A DNA stretch of 64,000 nucleotides from NCBI RefSeq assembly GCF_000001735.4, contig NC_003075.7:4651001-4715000 (forward strand), read 5' to 3'. The notes beneath the pieces are model-generated. The model saw nothing but the letters and a program-made list of their open reading frames with translations, was not told where the DNA came from and searched no databases. The DNA is from Arabidopsis thaliana (lineage: Eukaryota > Streptophyta > Magnoliopsida > Brassicales > Brassicaceae). The position numbers and the translations under genes are program-made. Of this stretch, positions 1-11,642 are shown in pieces (positions within the stretch are counted from its first letter, which is position 1; each line of letters starts with the position of its first letter).

Positions 1-683
1 ACAACAGAAATATGAACCATGTTAATTCGAGGTTATTTTAGCACCCCAAGTGTTGTGCCTCTACTGGTATCCACATGCATACAAACTGGATCAAACCTGG
101 AATGCTAGTTCCTTTGAAATCTAATCTCAAAACTTAGAAAAACAATTTGCCTCTTTGTTTTTAGGGTTTTATCAAAACGGCTGATCTCAAAAGTCATAAT
201 GCATCACTTTTATAATAGCTTCACGTAACGTAACGCATATAAAGTCAATGGGCGAAGCCCAATCCATGCAACGTGACTTTGTCTACGAGAATAAACAACA
301 TATTAGTATTAGTGCACATATGTATATCTTATATATATATAACATTATTTATTTAAGTGCTCAAATACAAATATAAGTATATCTATATATCATATATATA
401 TTATATACTTTTACTTTAATTTATATATCATATATATATATATAATAAATCTTTTAACCCAATATTAGTTAATCAAAATTAAACTCAATTTTATATTTGA
501 TTCAATTTGTTTAGGTGTGTGATCCTGTAGGTTCGTATAATATTAGCAATGAATTATAAACTCATAGATTATAAGCGCTCTCTAGCAAAACATTATAACC
601 ACCTAATATTATGTGATTGTCAAACCTCGACATTACAACTTTACCTAGAATAAAGTACAAACGATTTCAGGACTTTCCCAACA
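1..683 (-). repeat. Copia copy 1, 3' LTR (partial)
   Basis: It is homologous to 35861-36671, where the full LTR is 811 bp, so about 122 bp lie left of the window. It ends CCCAACA and is followed at once by the polypyrimidine-looking complement of the polypurine tract. It holds AT-rich, TA-repeat stretches around 330-450. By eye it differs from the 5' LTR by several percent, which suggests an insertion older than the segmental duplication. Confidence 0.85.
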
Positions 684-698
684 ATCTCCCACTTGTAC
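684..698 (-). promoter_or_regulatory. Copia polypurine tract
   Basis: The minus strand reads ACAAGTGGGAGAT directly before the LTR start TGTTGGG. This is the usual plant Copia polypurine tract, which primes plus-strand DNA synthesis. Confidence 0.75.
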
Positions 699-1506
699 TG
701 GAATCATTTATTCCCATAATCCCTTTGTCTCTATATCTCGATCTCAGCATAAGGAAAAAAATTGTCATCCTTATTCGGCTAGATCATGTTTATCGAACTT
801 CGATTTATACTGATAAAACAAACGACTGACATTCACCTCGTTTGAGTGCAGCCACGCATTTTTCAGTATCAAATTTTTGATAGGCCCAAAGATATTTATC
901 TCCCGTTATATGGGAGGAACAAATCCCATCTTGTTCCATCCATGTTCCTTAAACAATTCATAACGCGCCCAATCACTGTCTTTATAATCACCTTTTACGG
1001 CTGACGTTTGACAGAGTCAAAGCGAACTAATCCATGAATAAGAAATCATGACGAACTCAGGTCAAAGGACTATACTCTATAGTTGTAATGAGAAACTCTT
1101 ATGACATTCATATAACAATCTTGTAGAGTTCTCATAACGGGTCAGTCCAATATTGTGTTCTCTAACACATATCTATGTTATTGACTTTAATACCACATAT
1201 TAATGACTCCATGAAACTTAGTCATCAGTCACCTCACATACTAGTCATTCTTAGTTATTAATGTCCCATTTTAATAACCTTGACTAGGGACTTCAACAAT
1301 TCATGTCATTTTCCACTTACAGGGTTTCATGATCAAGTCACGTACTTGATGACCTATAAGAATGATATATATTATTTGGGACTATTATTTAATTATCAAA
1401 TAAATAAATAATACTCAAACAAATTTCATTAATTTGAAAACAAATCCAAATGTATTTTAATATGAACATCATATCATAAAAGAAAAACCTCCCACTAGAA
1501 ATAAGA
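699..1506. other. Copia 3' non-coding region
   Basis: About 0.8 kb between the end of pol and the polypurine tract. I see no coding remnant on either strand. The first part (to about 1105) is kept in the second copy at 36687-37100, so it is a true part of the element and not a later insertion. Confidence 0.6.
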
Positions 1507-4500
1507 TCACATCTTTATAAATCTAATGCCAATCACAGTCGTATGACTCTCATGCTTCGGCTGCGGAAGAGGTTTTGTAAAAGGATCAGTAACATTTGCA
1601 TCCGTTGAAACTCTGCTAATCTTCACATCACCTCTATCAATAATCTCACGAATGAGGTGATATCGCCTTTGTATGTGTTTGGATTTCTGGTGTGATCTAC
1701 GTTCTTTTGTTTGCGCGATGGCACCATTGTTATCACAGTAAAGATCAATGAGGCCAGGAATATTAGGAACCACACTAAGTTCAGTAATGAACTTCCTAAT
1801 CCAAACAGCCTCCTTAACTGCTTTTGAAGCAGCAACTTCAGTTATAGAGTCTGCCACAGTGCTCTGTTTGGAACTCTTCCAACTCACGACTCCTCCGTTG
1901 AGACAAAAGACAAATCCTAATTGAGATAAAAAAATCATCTTTGTCTGTCTGAAAGCTGGCATCACTATAACCACTCACAACAAGTTCCTCACTTCCTCCA
2001 TAGACCAAACACTTATCCTTAGTTCTTCTCAAGTACTTATGGATGTTCTTGACTACTATCCAATAACTTTCACCTGGATCAGATTGTATCTGCTCGTCAT
2101 GCTCCAAGCACATGCAACATCTGGGAGAGTGCAAAGCATAGCATACATGATAGATCCTATAGTAGAAGCATATGGAATCTTACTCATCCGCTCTCGCTCA
2201 TCATGCGTCGAAGGACGCTGAGTCTTGCTAAGAGTTATGCCATGAGACATTGGTATAAAGTCTTTCTTAGAATCATGCATATTGAACGTGTGCAAGACCT
2301 TATCTATATAAGTATCCTGACTTAGTCCAATTACTTTGTTTAATCTATCTTTATAGATTCTTATTCCAAGAATATAGGCAGCTTCACCCATGTCTTCTCA
2401 ATACTTACCAAGTCTTAACAGACTGAAGCAAAGGAATGTCATTTCCGAGGAGCAGTATGTCATCTACATACAATACTAGAAATGCGACTGCGCTCCCACT
2501 AGTCTTCTTGTAAACACAAGGTTCTTCTTCGTTTCTAATGAAATCAAACTCTTTGATTGCCTCATTAAAACGAACATTCCAACTCTGAGATGTTTGCTTC
2601 AATCCATAAATGGAACGATGAAGCTTGCATACCTTCCTAGCAGCCTCAAGAATAGTGAAACCTTCAGGTTGTGTCATGTACACATCCTCTTCAAGATTTC
2701 CATTAAGGAAAGCTGTTTTCACATCCACTTGTCAAATCTCATAATCATAATGAGCAGCAGTTGCTAGGAGAATCCGAATGGACATAAGCATTGCGACTAG
2801 AGAATAGGTTTCATCATAATCAATACCATGAATTTGCTTATAACCTTTCGCAACCAGTCTAGCTTTGTATATCTGTATATTAAAATCCATGTCAATTTTC
2901 TTCTTAAAAATCTATTTACACTCTATGGCTTTTACACCATCAGATAAAGCAACTAAAGTCCATACTTTGTTTTGTGACATGGATTCCATTTTGGATTTTG
3001 CGGCCTCTAACCACTTATCGGAATCGGGGTCCATCAGTGCTTCTTCGTATGACGTAGGCTCATCACTCTCTATAATAAATAGAGTATGATCATCCGTCAC
3101 CCAATCTTCGAATCTATCGGGTTCGTGACGGCTCCTTTCGGACCTACGTACCTCAGGTTCCACATGTATAGGTTCTACGACTCTTTGTAGATCCAACGTA
3201 TGTTCTTCCTGAGAAGTTGGAACATCACCATGTGGTTCTCAAACTTCTTCGAGTAATACTTGACTCTCACTAGTTCCTTTTGAAAGAAACTCTCTTTCCA
3301 AAAGGCACCATTTCGAGCAACAAACACTTTGTTATCAGTAGGGTGGTAAAAGTAATAACCTTTGGTCTCTTTCGGATAACCTACGAAATAACACTTATCA
3401 GATTTGGGTCCAAGCTTATCAGTAATCAATCGTTTGACATAAGCTTCACAGCCCAAAATTTTCAGAAAAGATAAATTAGGAACCTTTCCAGTCCATATCT
3501 CATATGGTGTCTTCTCAACTGATTTTGATGGACATCTGTTGAGCATAAACACATACGTTTCTAGTGCATATCCCCAAAAAGATGATGGAAGATCTGTGTG
3601 ACTCATCATTGATCGAACCATATCCAATAAAGTTTGATTTCTCCTTTCAGACACACCATTCCCTTGTGGTGTTCCCGGAGGAGTGAGCTGTGAAACAATT
3701 CCACACTCTCTGAGATGATCACTAAAAACTTGGCTCAAATATTCTCCTCCACGATCTGATCGTAGAGCTTTGATTGATTTGCCAAGTTTATTTTTTACTT
3801 CATTTTGGAACTCCTTGGACTTTTCAAAGGATTCCAATTTATGTTTCATTAGATAAACATAACCATATCTATTGAAGTCATCAGTAAATGTAATGAAGTA
3901 CTGATAGTTTCCTCTAGCACTTGTTCTCATTGGCCCACATCATCTGTATGTATAAGGCCCAATAAGTCACTAGTCCTTTCACTGTGTCCAGTAAACGGTG
4001 CTTTAGTCATTTTTCCCAACAAACAAGATTCACATGTCTCATAAGATTCATAATCAAATGAGTTCAAAAGTCCATCACTATGAAGCTTTTGAATGTGTTT
4101 CTCATTTATATGGCCAAAACGACAATGCTAGAGAAAAGTTGGATTCAAGTGATTTAACTTAAATCTCTTGGTGCGAATGTTATAGATTGGCATGCTTTGG
4201 TTTAGAACATAGAGCTCATTCTCTAATGGAGCGCTACCATAAAACATATCATTTCGATCAAATGAACAACATTTGTTCTTGATCAAAAAGTGAAAACCTT
4301 CCATGTCCAAACATGAAACGGAGATGATATTCTTGTTTATAGCATGAACATAGTAGCAGTTCTTAAGCTCCAAAACCATGCCTGAAGGAAAAGACAAGGA
4401 ATATGTTCCCACGACCAATGTAGAGACTCTTGCTCCATTAGCCATACGTAGGTCCACTTGTCCTTCCTCCATAGTTATACTGTTGTTTATGCCATGCATA

Positions 4501-4715
4501 TTTACACAAATGTGAGCACCACAGCCGGTATCCAATTCCCAAGGAGTAAAACCAGAAGTAGTAACATTTACTTCTATAACATAGATACCCGAAGAAGAAA
4601 TCTTGAACGTTTTATTCTTCTCCAGATTTTCCAAGTGTTCAAGAGGGTTTGATCCATTCAATTTGTCCTTCTCAAAGACATCTCGAACTGAATATAAACT
4701 TTGAGGGTTTGACAT
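1507..4715 (-). pseudogene. Copia gag-pol remnant: gag start, protease, integrase, RT, RNase H
   Basis: Read on the minus strand, domains come in the Copia order. The ATG at 4713-4715 opens a gag-like start with the motif DKLNGSN, but this runs within about 45 codons straight into an aspartic protease (DTGCGAH near 4515), so most of gag including its zinc knuckle is missing. The pre-integrase part contains HINEKHIQKLH and a CESCLLGK motif (4020-4110). The integrase core is at 3175-3930 (FTDDFNRYGYVYL, then SDRGGEY). RT covers about 2056-2900 with YVDD near 2470, and RNase H covers 1507-2030 (SDASF, LYCDNNGA, final DPFTKPL). Several frameshifts and stops separate the blocks: one near 3930-3960, stops near 2730 and 2910, a small break near 2395 and one near 1975. 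A dead polyprotein gene. Confidence 0.88.
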
Positions 4716-6069
4716 AACTGTCGAAAAAGAAAAGCATAAATTAATATGATGTTCATAAATTTTAGAATTCTCAACAATTAAAAAAACTAACACTATACTC
4801 AAAACAAATTTCCTCTAATGAGTACAATGATCCAAGATCCATATTTCACTAGAATCCAAGTGAGTTTTGGCTCCACCCTCAAAATATCTAGTTATTTAGG
4901 TAAGCAACTCCTTGCTAATTATATCTAATATAATTCTTGGTTGTGGATGATATCTTATGTATTATCCAACTCTATGTCTCTTAGCCCAAAACCGTTTTGA
5001 TAGCTTAGTCAAGTAAACCAGTTTTATTTCATATGGTAACCGTTACCATCTGTCTCACTCTTAAACAATTACAGAGCGCTGCTTTGGCAGATCCACCATA
5101 CAACAATCCAAGTTTTAACAATTAATAAAATTGGAGGGGGGACATCAACTTACTTGATATTAGATGAGTATTAATTTTATAAATCCATTTTATATTTAAA
5201 TTTATATCCAATAGAAATAAAGTATAAATAATACATATCCAATATATATTTAATTAAATTATAAACCATCTAATTAATTTTAATCAAATTAAAATTATTA
5301 ATTATTTAAAATTTAATCTTGATTAAACTTTAGTAACTCTAATCAAATTAGAATATATTATAACTAAACTTATCCTAATCAAATTAGGATCTATCTAATA
5401 TTGACTTTTTCTTTTTAAAAGACCATAAATCATAAGTCAATATATTATAATCATAATTATGCTAACAAAATGTTTCATAAGGAACTATTCCAAATCAAAA
5501 TCGTATATTTACTATAATTCTACATATACATCCCATCTACGAGATTTTATATGTATATGTGAATATAATATAATTAAGTAGATATCATATATCAATTGAT
5601 TAATACCGAAACATGTTGACCTGAATAAATTAATCAAATACACAGCAAAACAACTATGGTTAAAAAATACCCATTATCATCAATGAAGGCGTGAACGTGT
5701 AACGAAACAAAAGTCATCGATTTCGTTTGTGGATAACCATATCAATTATTTATTTGTACTCGTACTCAAATAACCATTAACAAAAGCGAATAGAGACATA
5801 TATGTTCTCTATCATATCAATTTAATTAGTATTTATTTGTATCTAATGTACAGAAACGAGTTCTAGTTATCAATTAAGAAATTCACTAAATCTTAACATC
5901 GTAATCTAATTATGATAAACGAACAAGTTCAAGTGAATTGTATAATTTTGTTCTTCTATGCTTTACTAATTAAATTTCATAAATTTAAACAAGTTAAAAA
6001 CAAATTACAATTATTCATCTATATCAAAATATGGATTAAACTAGATTCAAATTCAATATTAAAAACATA
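4716..6069. other. Copia 5' leader, AT-rich, no gene
   Basis: This 1.35-kb AT-rich stretch lies between the primer-binding site and the gag start. I see no coding capacity on either strand. The part 5471-6083 is shared with 39770-40374. The part 4923-5470 is absent from the second copy, where an unrelated Copia fragment takes its place. Confidence 0.6.
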
Positions 6070-6083
6070 GGCTTTGATACCAT
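6070..6083 (-). promoter_or_regulatory. Copia primer-binding site (initiator tRNA-Met type)
   Basis: The minus strand reads ATGGTATCAAAGCC directly after the 5' LTR. This matches the standard TGGTATCAGAGC site complementary to the 3' end of initiator tRNA-Met, with one change. It fixes both the element's direction and the LTR end at 6084. Confidence 0.8.
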
Positions 6084-6368
6084 TGAAAGGAATTTGTACC
6101 GTTTTATAACGATTTATAAATACTAACAACAAATTCAATTGCAAGGAACTGTGTAAACAAAGAATTAAATGTAGATCATATGATTTGAATATACATGGAT
6201 ATTATGCAGCGGAAATATGAATCATATTAATTCGAGGTTGGTTTAGCACTCCAAGTATTGTGCCTCTACTGGTATCCACACGCATACAAACTGGATCAAA
6301 CCCAGAATGGTAGTTCCTTTGAGATCTAATCTCAAAACTTAAAAAAACAATTTTTCTCTTTGTTTTTA

Positions 6369-8460
6369 AGAGAATGTTACACTCTAAGGCACTTTTTTAA
6401 AAACATTTCCGTGATTAGGCACTTTCTAAAGAGAAGGCACTTTGAATGAATAATTTGACTCATTTACCCTTTAATCAGATATCGCTCTATCTCTCTTTAT
6501 CCTATCCTTTCTCTCTCTTTCTCTTACTTTCTCCAAAAATAAACAAAAATCAAGCCAAAAAAATAGATTTCTTTCCTTTTTCTTTCTTCCCTCTTCAACA
6601 AATCATCAGCTTTTATGAGAAAGAGAGATTGAGATTCAGCTTTTTAAATTTTCCGCGTCTGTTTTGATCTGATTTGAAGGAGAATTTTTTCAGACCATCA
6701 ATTTGAGAATCTGTCCTATCTGGCTGATTTGGTTACATGACTCGTTGAATGCTTGAATTGGATTTGGGGTTTGGTTTTCGTTTTATGTTTTTGCTGTTTG
6801 TTGCAAAATTAATCTGATTACTTGCTCTTTGATTTCTTTGTCTTGCTTCTCCAATTTCATATTCGAGATTATTCTCTTGAATTGGAGATTAAAGCCTCGT
6901 AGTGGACTTCGAATCGTTTGATAGCAATGGTTGAATCACTAATTGATGGAACTCGTTGCTTAGTTCATGTTCTGTGAATTTGATTCATGATTATATTTGG
7001 GTTGTATCTTTTCAGAAAGTCTGGTTTTCTTATGTGTTCATCATAAAAGGTTTATAAGTTTTTTGATGGTTGATTCACTTATTGAAGAACATTGTTGCTA
7101 GTGAAATTGATGGAGGTTTTAGCTTAGATCTGAGACTAATTTTCATTCACAGATGTTAGATTGATTTCTACGTTTGTGTTTAAGATATAAATGTTAAAAA
7201 ATTGGTGCAAAATCGAGAAGATCATCTTAACTGAGTTAAATGAACAGACCTTTGTGGACAACGATTTTTGGACACGTTCTTCTTTACCTTTTTCATCTCA
7301 AAATCCAATCGAGAAGATCATCTTAACAGAGTTAAATGAACAGACCTATGTGGACAACGACTTCTGGACACGTTCTTCCCTTGAATTTTTGATCATCTAT
7401 GTTATATTTTGAGATGTTTTGTATATAAAATCAAACTTGGACTTGTATTTTAAAACTTCAAAATCCAATTGAGAAGATCATCTTAACAGAGTTAAATGAA
7501 CAGACCTCTGTGGACAACGATTTATGGACACGTTCTTCTTTACCTTTTTATCTCAAAATTCAATCGAGAAGATCATCTTAACAGAGTTAAATGAACATAC
7601 CTATGTGGACAACGATTTCTGGACACATTCTTCCCTTGAATTTATGATCATTTATATAATATTTTGAGATGTTTTGTATATAAAATCAAACTTGGACTTG
7701 TATTTTAAAACTTTAAAATCCAATCGAGAAGATCGTCTTAACAAAGTTAAATGAACAAACCTCTGTGGACACTTCTGTGGACAGCGATTTCTGGACACGT
7801 TCTTCTTTACCTTTTTATCTCAGTTTACTTGAACTTGTCTCTAAGTTTTTTGCTGTCAAATTCTATGGCTATTGAAAAGGAATGGCCCTGTTTTTTTTGT
7901 AATCACTACATCAGCGATCGACAACTGAAATTTTTTAACTTACTTGCATGTAATGTATGTGGAGACTAACATCATCATTCTCGTGAAAAGAGTCGCAGCG
8001 ACTATAAAAGTGGTCGCCGTTTAGTCTAGTGATGCCGACGACAACTACATCTCTTGTAAAAGTGGTACACCATTACTATTTCTTCTTCGTTTCTTTTGCT
8101 GTAAAAGTGGATTGACGATGTGAGCTTTGTTTGTATCTACTATTTCTAATCGAAAGAGAGGGAACGACCATAATTGATGATTTTGAAAGAGGGAATGAAA
8201 ATGATGAAAAACAAAAGAACATGGAAGAGAGACGATAAACTAAGAATAGTTTCTCAATCACACGTTCTTATCCGGAGTAAGCGAGGAGTGTTTCATTATA
8301 AATTATTTTAAATAATTAAGATAATAAATGTTTTTGATCGTTCAGTTAAGGGGTAAAAAAGTCTAATTTTTGTTTAAATAGAAGGAAAAGTGCCTCATCT
8401 CTGAAAAGTGCCTCAAAAGGAATAAAATTCTTTAAAAGTGCCTAAATGTATCACATTCCC
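6369..8460. mobile_element. Mutator-like (MULE) non-autonomous element with host-like cargo
   Basis: The 2092-bp element is flanked by a perfect 9-bp duplication TTGTTTTTA (6360-6368 and 8461-8469). Its ends are imperfect inverted repeats: AGAGAATGTTACACTCTAAG at the left and GGGAATGTGATACATTTAGG inward from the right, both followed by GCACTTTT. A 9-bp duplication is typical of Mutator-like elements. No transposase is present. The left third (6440-7190) has a CT-rich leader and transcript-like sequence resembling a plant 5' UTR with intron, so gene capture (Pack-MULE) is possible but unproven. The right copy of the duplication holds the uninterrupted target at 40651-40659. Confidence 0.88.
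7206..7800. repeat. Tandem repeat inside the MULE (five units)
   Basis: A unit of about 90-100 bp beginning ATCGAGAAGATCATCTTAAC and including GTGGACAACGATTT and GGACACGTTCTTC occurs at about 7206, 7310, 7462, 7562 and 7723. Units alternate with a longer spacer containing GATGTTTTGTATATAAAATC, giving a higher-order period near 260 bp. Short open frames across it are by-products of the repeat. Confidence 0.8.
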
Positions 8461-8469
8461 TTGTTTTTA

Positions 8470-9390
8470 TGGGTTGAAGATAATTTATCAAATTTTTAGA
8501 GAACATAACCTTAATAACCGTAACTGTGGTCATGCCTACATTTAAAACATATTAATTATGCCAAAATAGACATACCATCATCAGTCGTTAAAACAATTTG
8601 ATAAATTATCTTCGACTTTCTTTCTCTTCTCTCTTAATCCTTCAGAGAGAGAAAGTCTCCGATGGTTGTTTTTGGTGGCAACGACATGTTTCTTCACTTG
8701 CGTTGGCTCTCATATGCCCAGCACAGTTGGTTACCTCAACGACGGTGACTGGTTTTCTCGTCCGATTTCGGTGGATTCATCTCCGCCGTTGGTCGGCTCC
8801 CGTCCGGAATTGTCTGGCTCACATAGTAGAGATGCCCGGCTTTCGTCCAGCACCGTCGCGTTTCCATGGTGGCATGTGGCTGGCTTTCTCCTACGCATCC
8901 TCTTTCCTTTGTTTATCTGTGTTTTTACTTTTGTTTGCTTTTAATAATCTCACATACATGGGTTGGTAATGACAGTGTAAGTAATCTAGCTTTCTAGTGT
9001 TATGTTCCGATCTATTTCATGTTGAGACTTGATTGCAGAAATCAAATCAGAGATCTGAGAATTATGATGAAGATAAGAAGTGGAATCCGTCGCTTATTAA
9101 TCATTGCCAATTTGCTGATGTATCTTTAATTGGAGCCTCTTTACTATCTACCAGTGAGAAACCCTTAAGAATCCATGTTAGATAGTCCTATCGACAGTGA
9201 TTCTGTCCCTGGAACTGAAGCTCCGACGGTGGAGGTTGAAGTCGGTTCGCTTAAGATTGCTCATCTGACACGTGGTTATGTCGACGTGTGTTTCAGGATT
9301 GAGTCAAATCCAGTTTTCTTCTTCTGTGAGCAAGATGAAATCTTCTGATGGGCCTATTTGGGCAAAAAAACATTCTGTAATCTTAAGGAT
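8470..9390 (+). other. 0.92-kb insert inside the Copia 5' LTR, gene-like
   Basis: This segment is absent from both 3' LTRs but present in both 5' LTRs (also 40660-41580), so it entered one LTR after integration and before the segmental duplication. A GGGTT motif at both edges may be a 5-bp target duplication. It begins with a 22-bp inverted repeat (8473-8495 with 8594-8616, one mismatch in the core). Beyond that it is less AT-rich and looks transcribed: a CT-rich leader, overlapping open frames at 8598-8969 and 8666-8944, a possible intron with GTAAGT near 8977 and TTGATTGCAG ending near 9039, then a further open stretch encoding DEDKKWNPSLINHCQF. I do not recognise the protein. It is best called a captured or inserted host gene fragment of unknown kind. 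Confidence 0.5.
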
Positions 9391-9904
9391 TCAAAAACGG
9401 CTGCATCTCAAAAGTTATAATGCACCACTTTTATAATAGGTTCACACAACCTAATGCATATAAAGTCAATGGGCCAAGCCCAATCCATGCAACATGACTT
9501 TCTCTACAAGAATAAACCACATATTCGTATTAGTGCACATATGTATATTTTATATACATATATAACATTATTTATTTAAGTGCTCAAATACAAATATAAG
9601 TATATCTATATATCATATATATATTATAAACTTTTATTTTAATTTATATATCATATATATATAATAGAAATCTTTTAACCTAATATTAGTTTAATCAAAA
9701 TTAAACTTAATTTTATATTTGATCCAATTTGTTTAGGTGTCTGCCATGTAGGTTCGTATAATATTAACAATGAATTATAAACTCATAGATTATAAGCGGT
9801 CTCTAGCAAACTATTATAACCATCTAATATTATGCGAATGTCAAACCTCGACATTACAACTTTAACTAGAGTAAAGTACAAACGATTTTAAGATATTCCC
9901 AACA

Positions 9905-10575
9905 TTATTTAGGTTTGATGATGTGTACAATGTCTTGAGTTGTGTGTGTGTGGATTGGTAGATTCCTTGATAGTTTTTCCCTTTTCCTCTTGGCTTATTT
10001 GTTTTATAGGTGTCTTCTTTGTATCGCACATGTACGTGCTGATGGGCGGTAGAATCTATCTTGGCACTGAAGAAAAAATACGATTAGGAAGTTTTACGGT
10101 AAGACTAAGAAGCCCTTTTGATGCCATTGTGTTTTTTTTATTAGTGGGTTAATCTTACAACATGGCTTTGGCTAAGTGCAAGTGTTATATTACCGTTACT
10201 TGAGAGACTTCATATCAACTTTGTTGACTTATTGGATGAAAGCTTGTGGTATCTGAATCCAAAAGCCATCACCTAAAATCAGTGTGACATTGAAGGTAGC
10301 AGATTTATGAATCGCATTGACTTGGAAAGAGAAGACGAATGCGCGATTTGCTTAGAGCCTTGCACCAAAATGGTGTTGCCAAACTTTTGAGAAGACAAAG
10401 AAGATGAAGAACACACCAACATCACTTTGCGCTGGTGAGTGAGAGAGTGAGACATAGAGAAAGAGATCGAGATTGTTCTGTTCAAAAAGCAGTGGCCGAC
10501 CAGAGAGAAAAGGACCGGTTTGGTCTGGTTTAGTTCCTATGAATAATTCCTTACGAAGGTCAATTTGTTAAATGA
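9905..10575 (+). pseudogene. Host gene stub: AIRP2-like RING-type E3 fragment
   Basis: An ATG at 10307 opens 27 codons reading MNRIDLEREDECAICLEP followed by TKMVLPN, then a TGA at 10388. The DLERE-x-EC-x-ICLE-x-KMVLP pattern is the start of the C3HC4 RING of the AIRP2-type plant ubiquitin ligases (an ABA-linked E3 group). It holds only the first cysteine pair; the rest of the RING is missing. A short open stretch just upstream (10190-10276), encoding ILPLLERLHINFVDLLDE, may be the preceding exon, since the family has a FPSLLQL-like segment there. The remainder of 9905-10300 shows no clear exon. The same stub is at 42103-42785. Confidence 0.45.
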
Positions 10576-11605
10576 CTAGGATATGACCCGCAGTATACCG
10601 CGGGTTAAATATTTTATTTATTTTTCTTTATCATAAAATATAATTTATTATTTGTTGTTGTTTGTGTTGATTAATAATTATCGATAAAGTTGTGTATGCT
10701 TTTTATTGAGTCATAATTATGATATTAGTAAGTCTAATATGTATTATTTTATCTTCTACGATTTGACTTGTGATATATCATACCAAGGGATAATATTTTA
10801 TTTTTTAATTATAATTTGTTTTAGAAAAAATTATATAATTTAAACTTTTGGTGTTTTCAGATTTTACCAGTGGAACATATGTAATTTAGTAACATACAAA
10901 TAAAATTATACATTTAAATGTATCAAAGAAGAATAACATTTAGAGGTGTCAAAGAAGATTAACACTTATACTATAATGTTGAATTTTAATGTATTTTTTA
11001 TAACTAAAAATTTAAATACGAATTGTATTTGTTATGTTATTATTGTTGGTTTTGTTTAGTATTGTACAGTTGCAATTTGATTTAATTCTAGGAATACACC
11101 CGTGGTATCCAAATCTGTCCCATCTAAACTCATAGCACCATATAAACTCGTCTCATCCAAACTCGCCTACTATGTAAACCCGTCTCATCTAAATTCATTC
11201 CGCCATATAAATCTGTCCCGTGATAATTAAAAATCAAATTGTTCTTTTTCTTTTTAATAATATTTTTATTTAAGATATTTCGAGTCAATTTACAATTTCA
11301 ATATAATAAGAAAATTATATACTATTTATATCTAGATTTTATATCGAATTCTTTGAACAAAAGAAACAAAATTTCTTGTTAAATATTTTGTATCTTTTAA
11401 ATTAATATATTTCTTACTTGTATTTGTTTTATCTTCAATATATTTGGTTTTGATATATTTTAGAAAACCTGTTCAAATAATTGTTAAAATTTGAAGCCCA
11501 TAAATATTTATGTGATATTTTATAATTTAAAGATATATATATATATATATATATATTGTTTAGATTTGTTGTTGAGATATTTTTAGTGTCTATTTTTGTT
11601 TAAAG

Positions 11606-11642
<37 letters not shown>

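Larger units (their letters stand above)
1..9904 (-). mobile_element. Ty1/copia retrotransposon, copy 1 (3' LTR cut by the window edge)
   Basis: This is an LTR retrotransposon on the minus strand. Its 3' LTR lies at 1-683, then come the polypurine tract, a decayed pol gene, a leader, a primer-binding site at 6070-6083 and a 5' LTR at 6084-9904. The LTR ends are TG..CA: on the plus strand the right LTR begins TGAAAGGAATTT and both LTRs end CCCAACA. The base after the element is TTATT (9905-9909), which is the same 5-bp duplication that flanks the second copy at 35856-35860 and 42098-42102. The 5' LTR is inflated from about 0.8 kb to 3.8 kb by two insertions. The element cannot move by itself because pol is broken and gag is almost gone. 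Confidence 0.9.
6084..9904 (-). repeat. Copia copy 1, 5' LTR, split by two insertions
   Basis: The LTR sequence proper is 6084-6359, then 8461-8469 and 9391-9904. Removing the Mutator-like element (6369-8460, plus one 9-bp target copy) and the 0.92-kb insert (8470-9390) leaves about 0.8 kb, the expected LTR length. The right copy (40375-42097) holds the 0.92-kb insert but not the Mutator-like element. Confidence 0.85.

Noticed and set aside
617..829. Conserved 70-codon frame starting MSNLDITTLPRIKYK, also at 36605-36817
   Set aside because: It spans the LTR end and polypurine tract on the strand opposite to the element; conservation only reflects the duplication.
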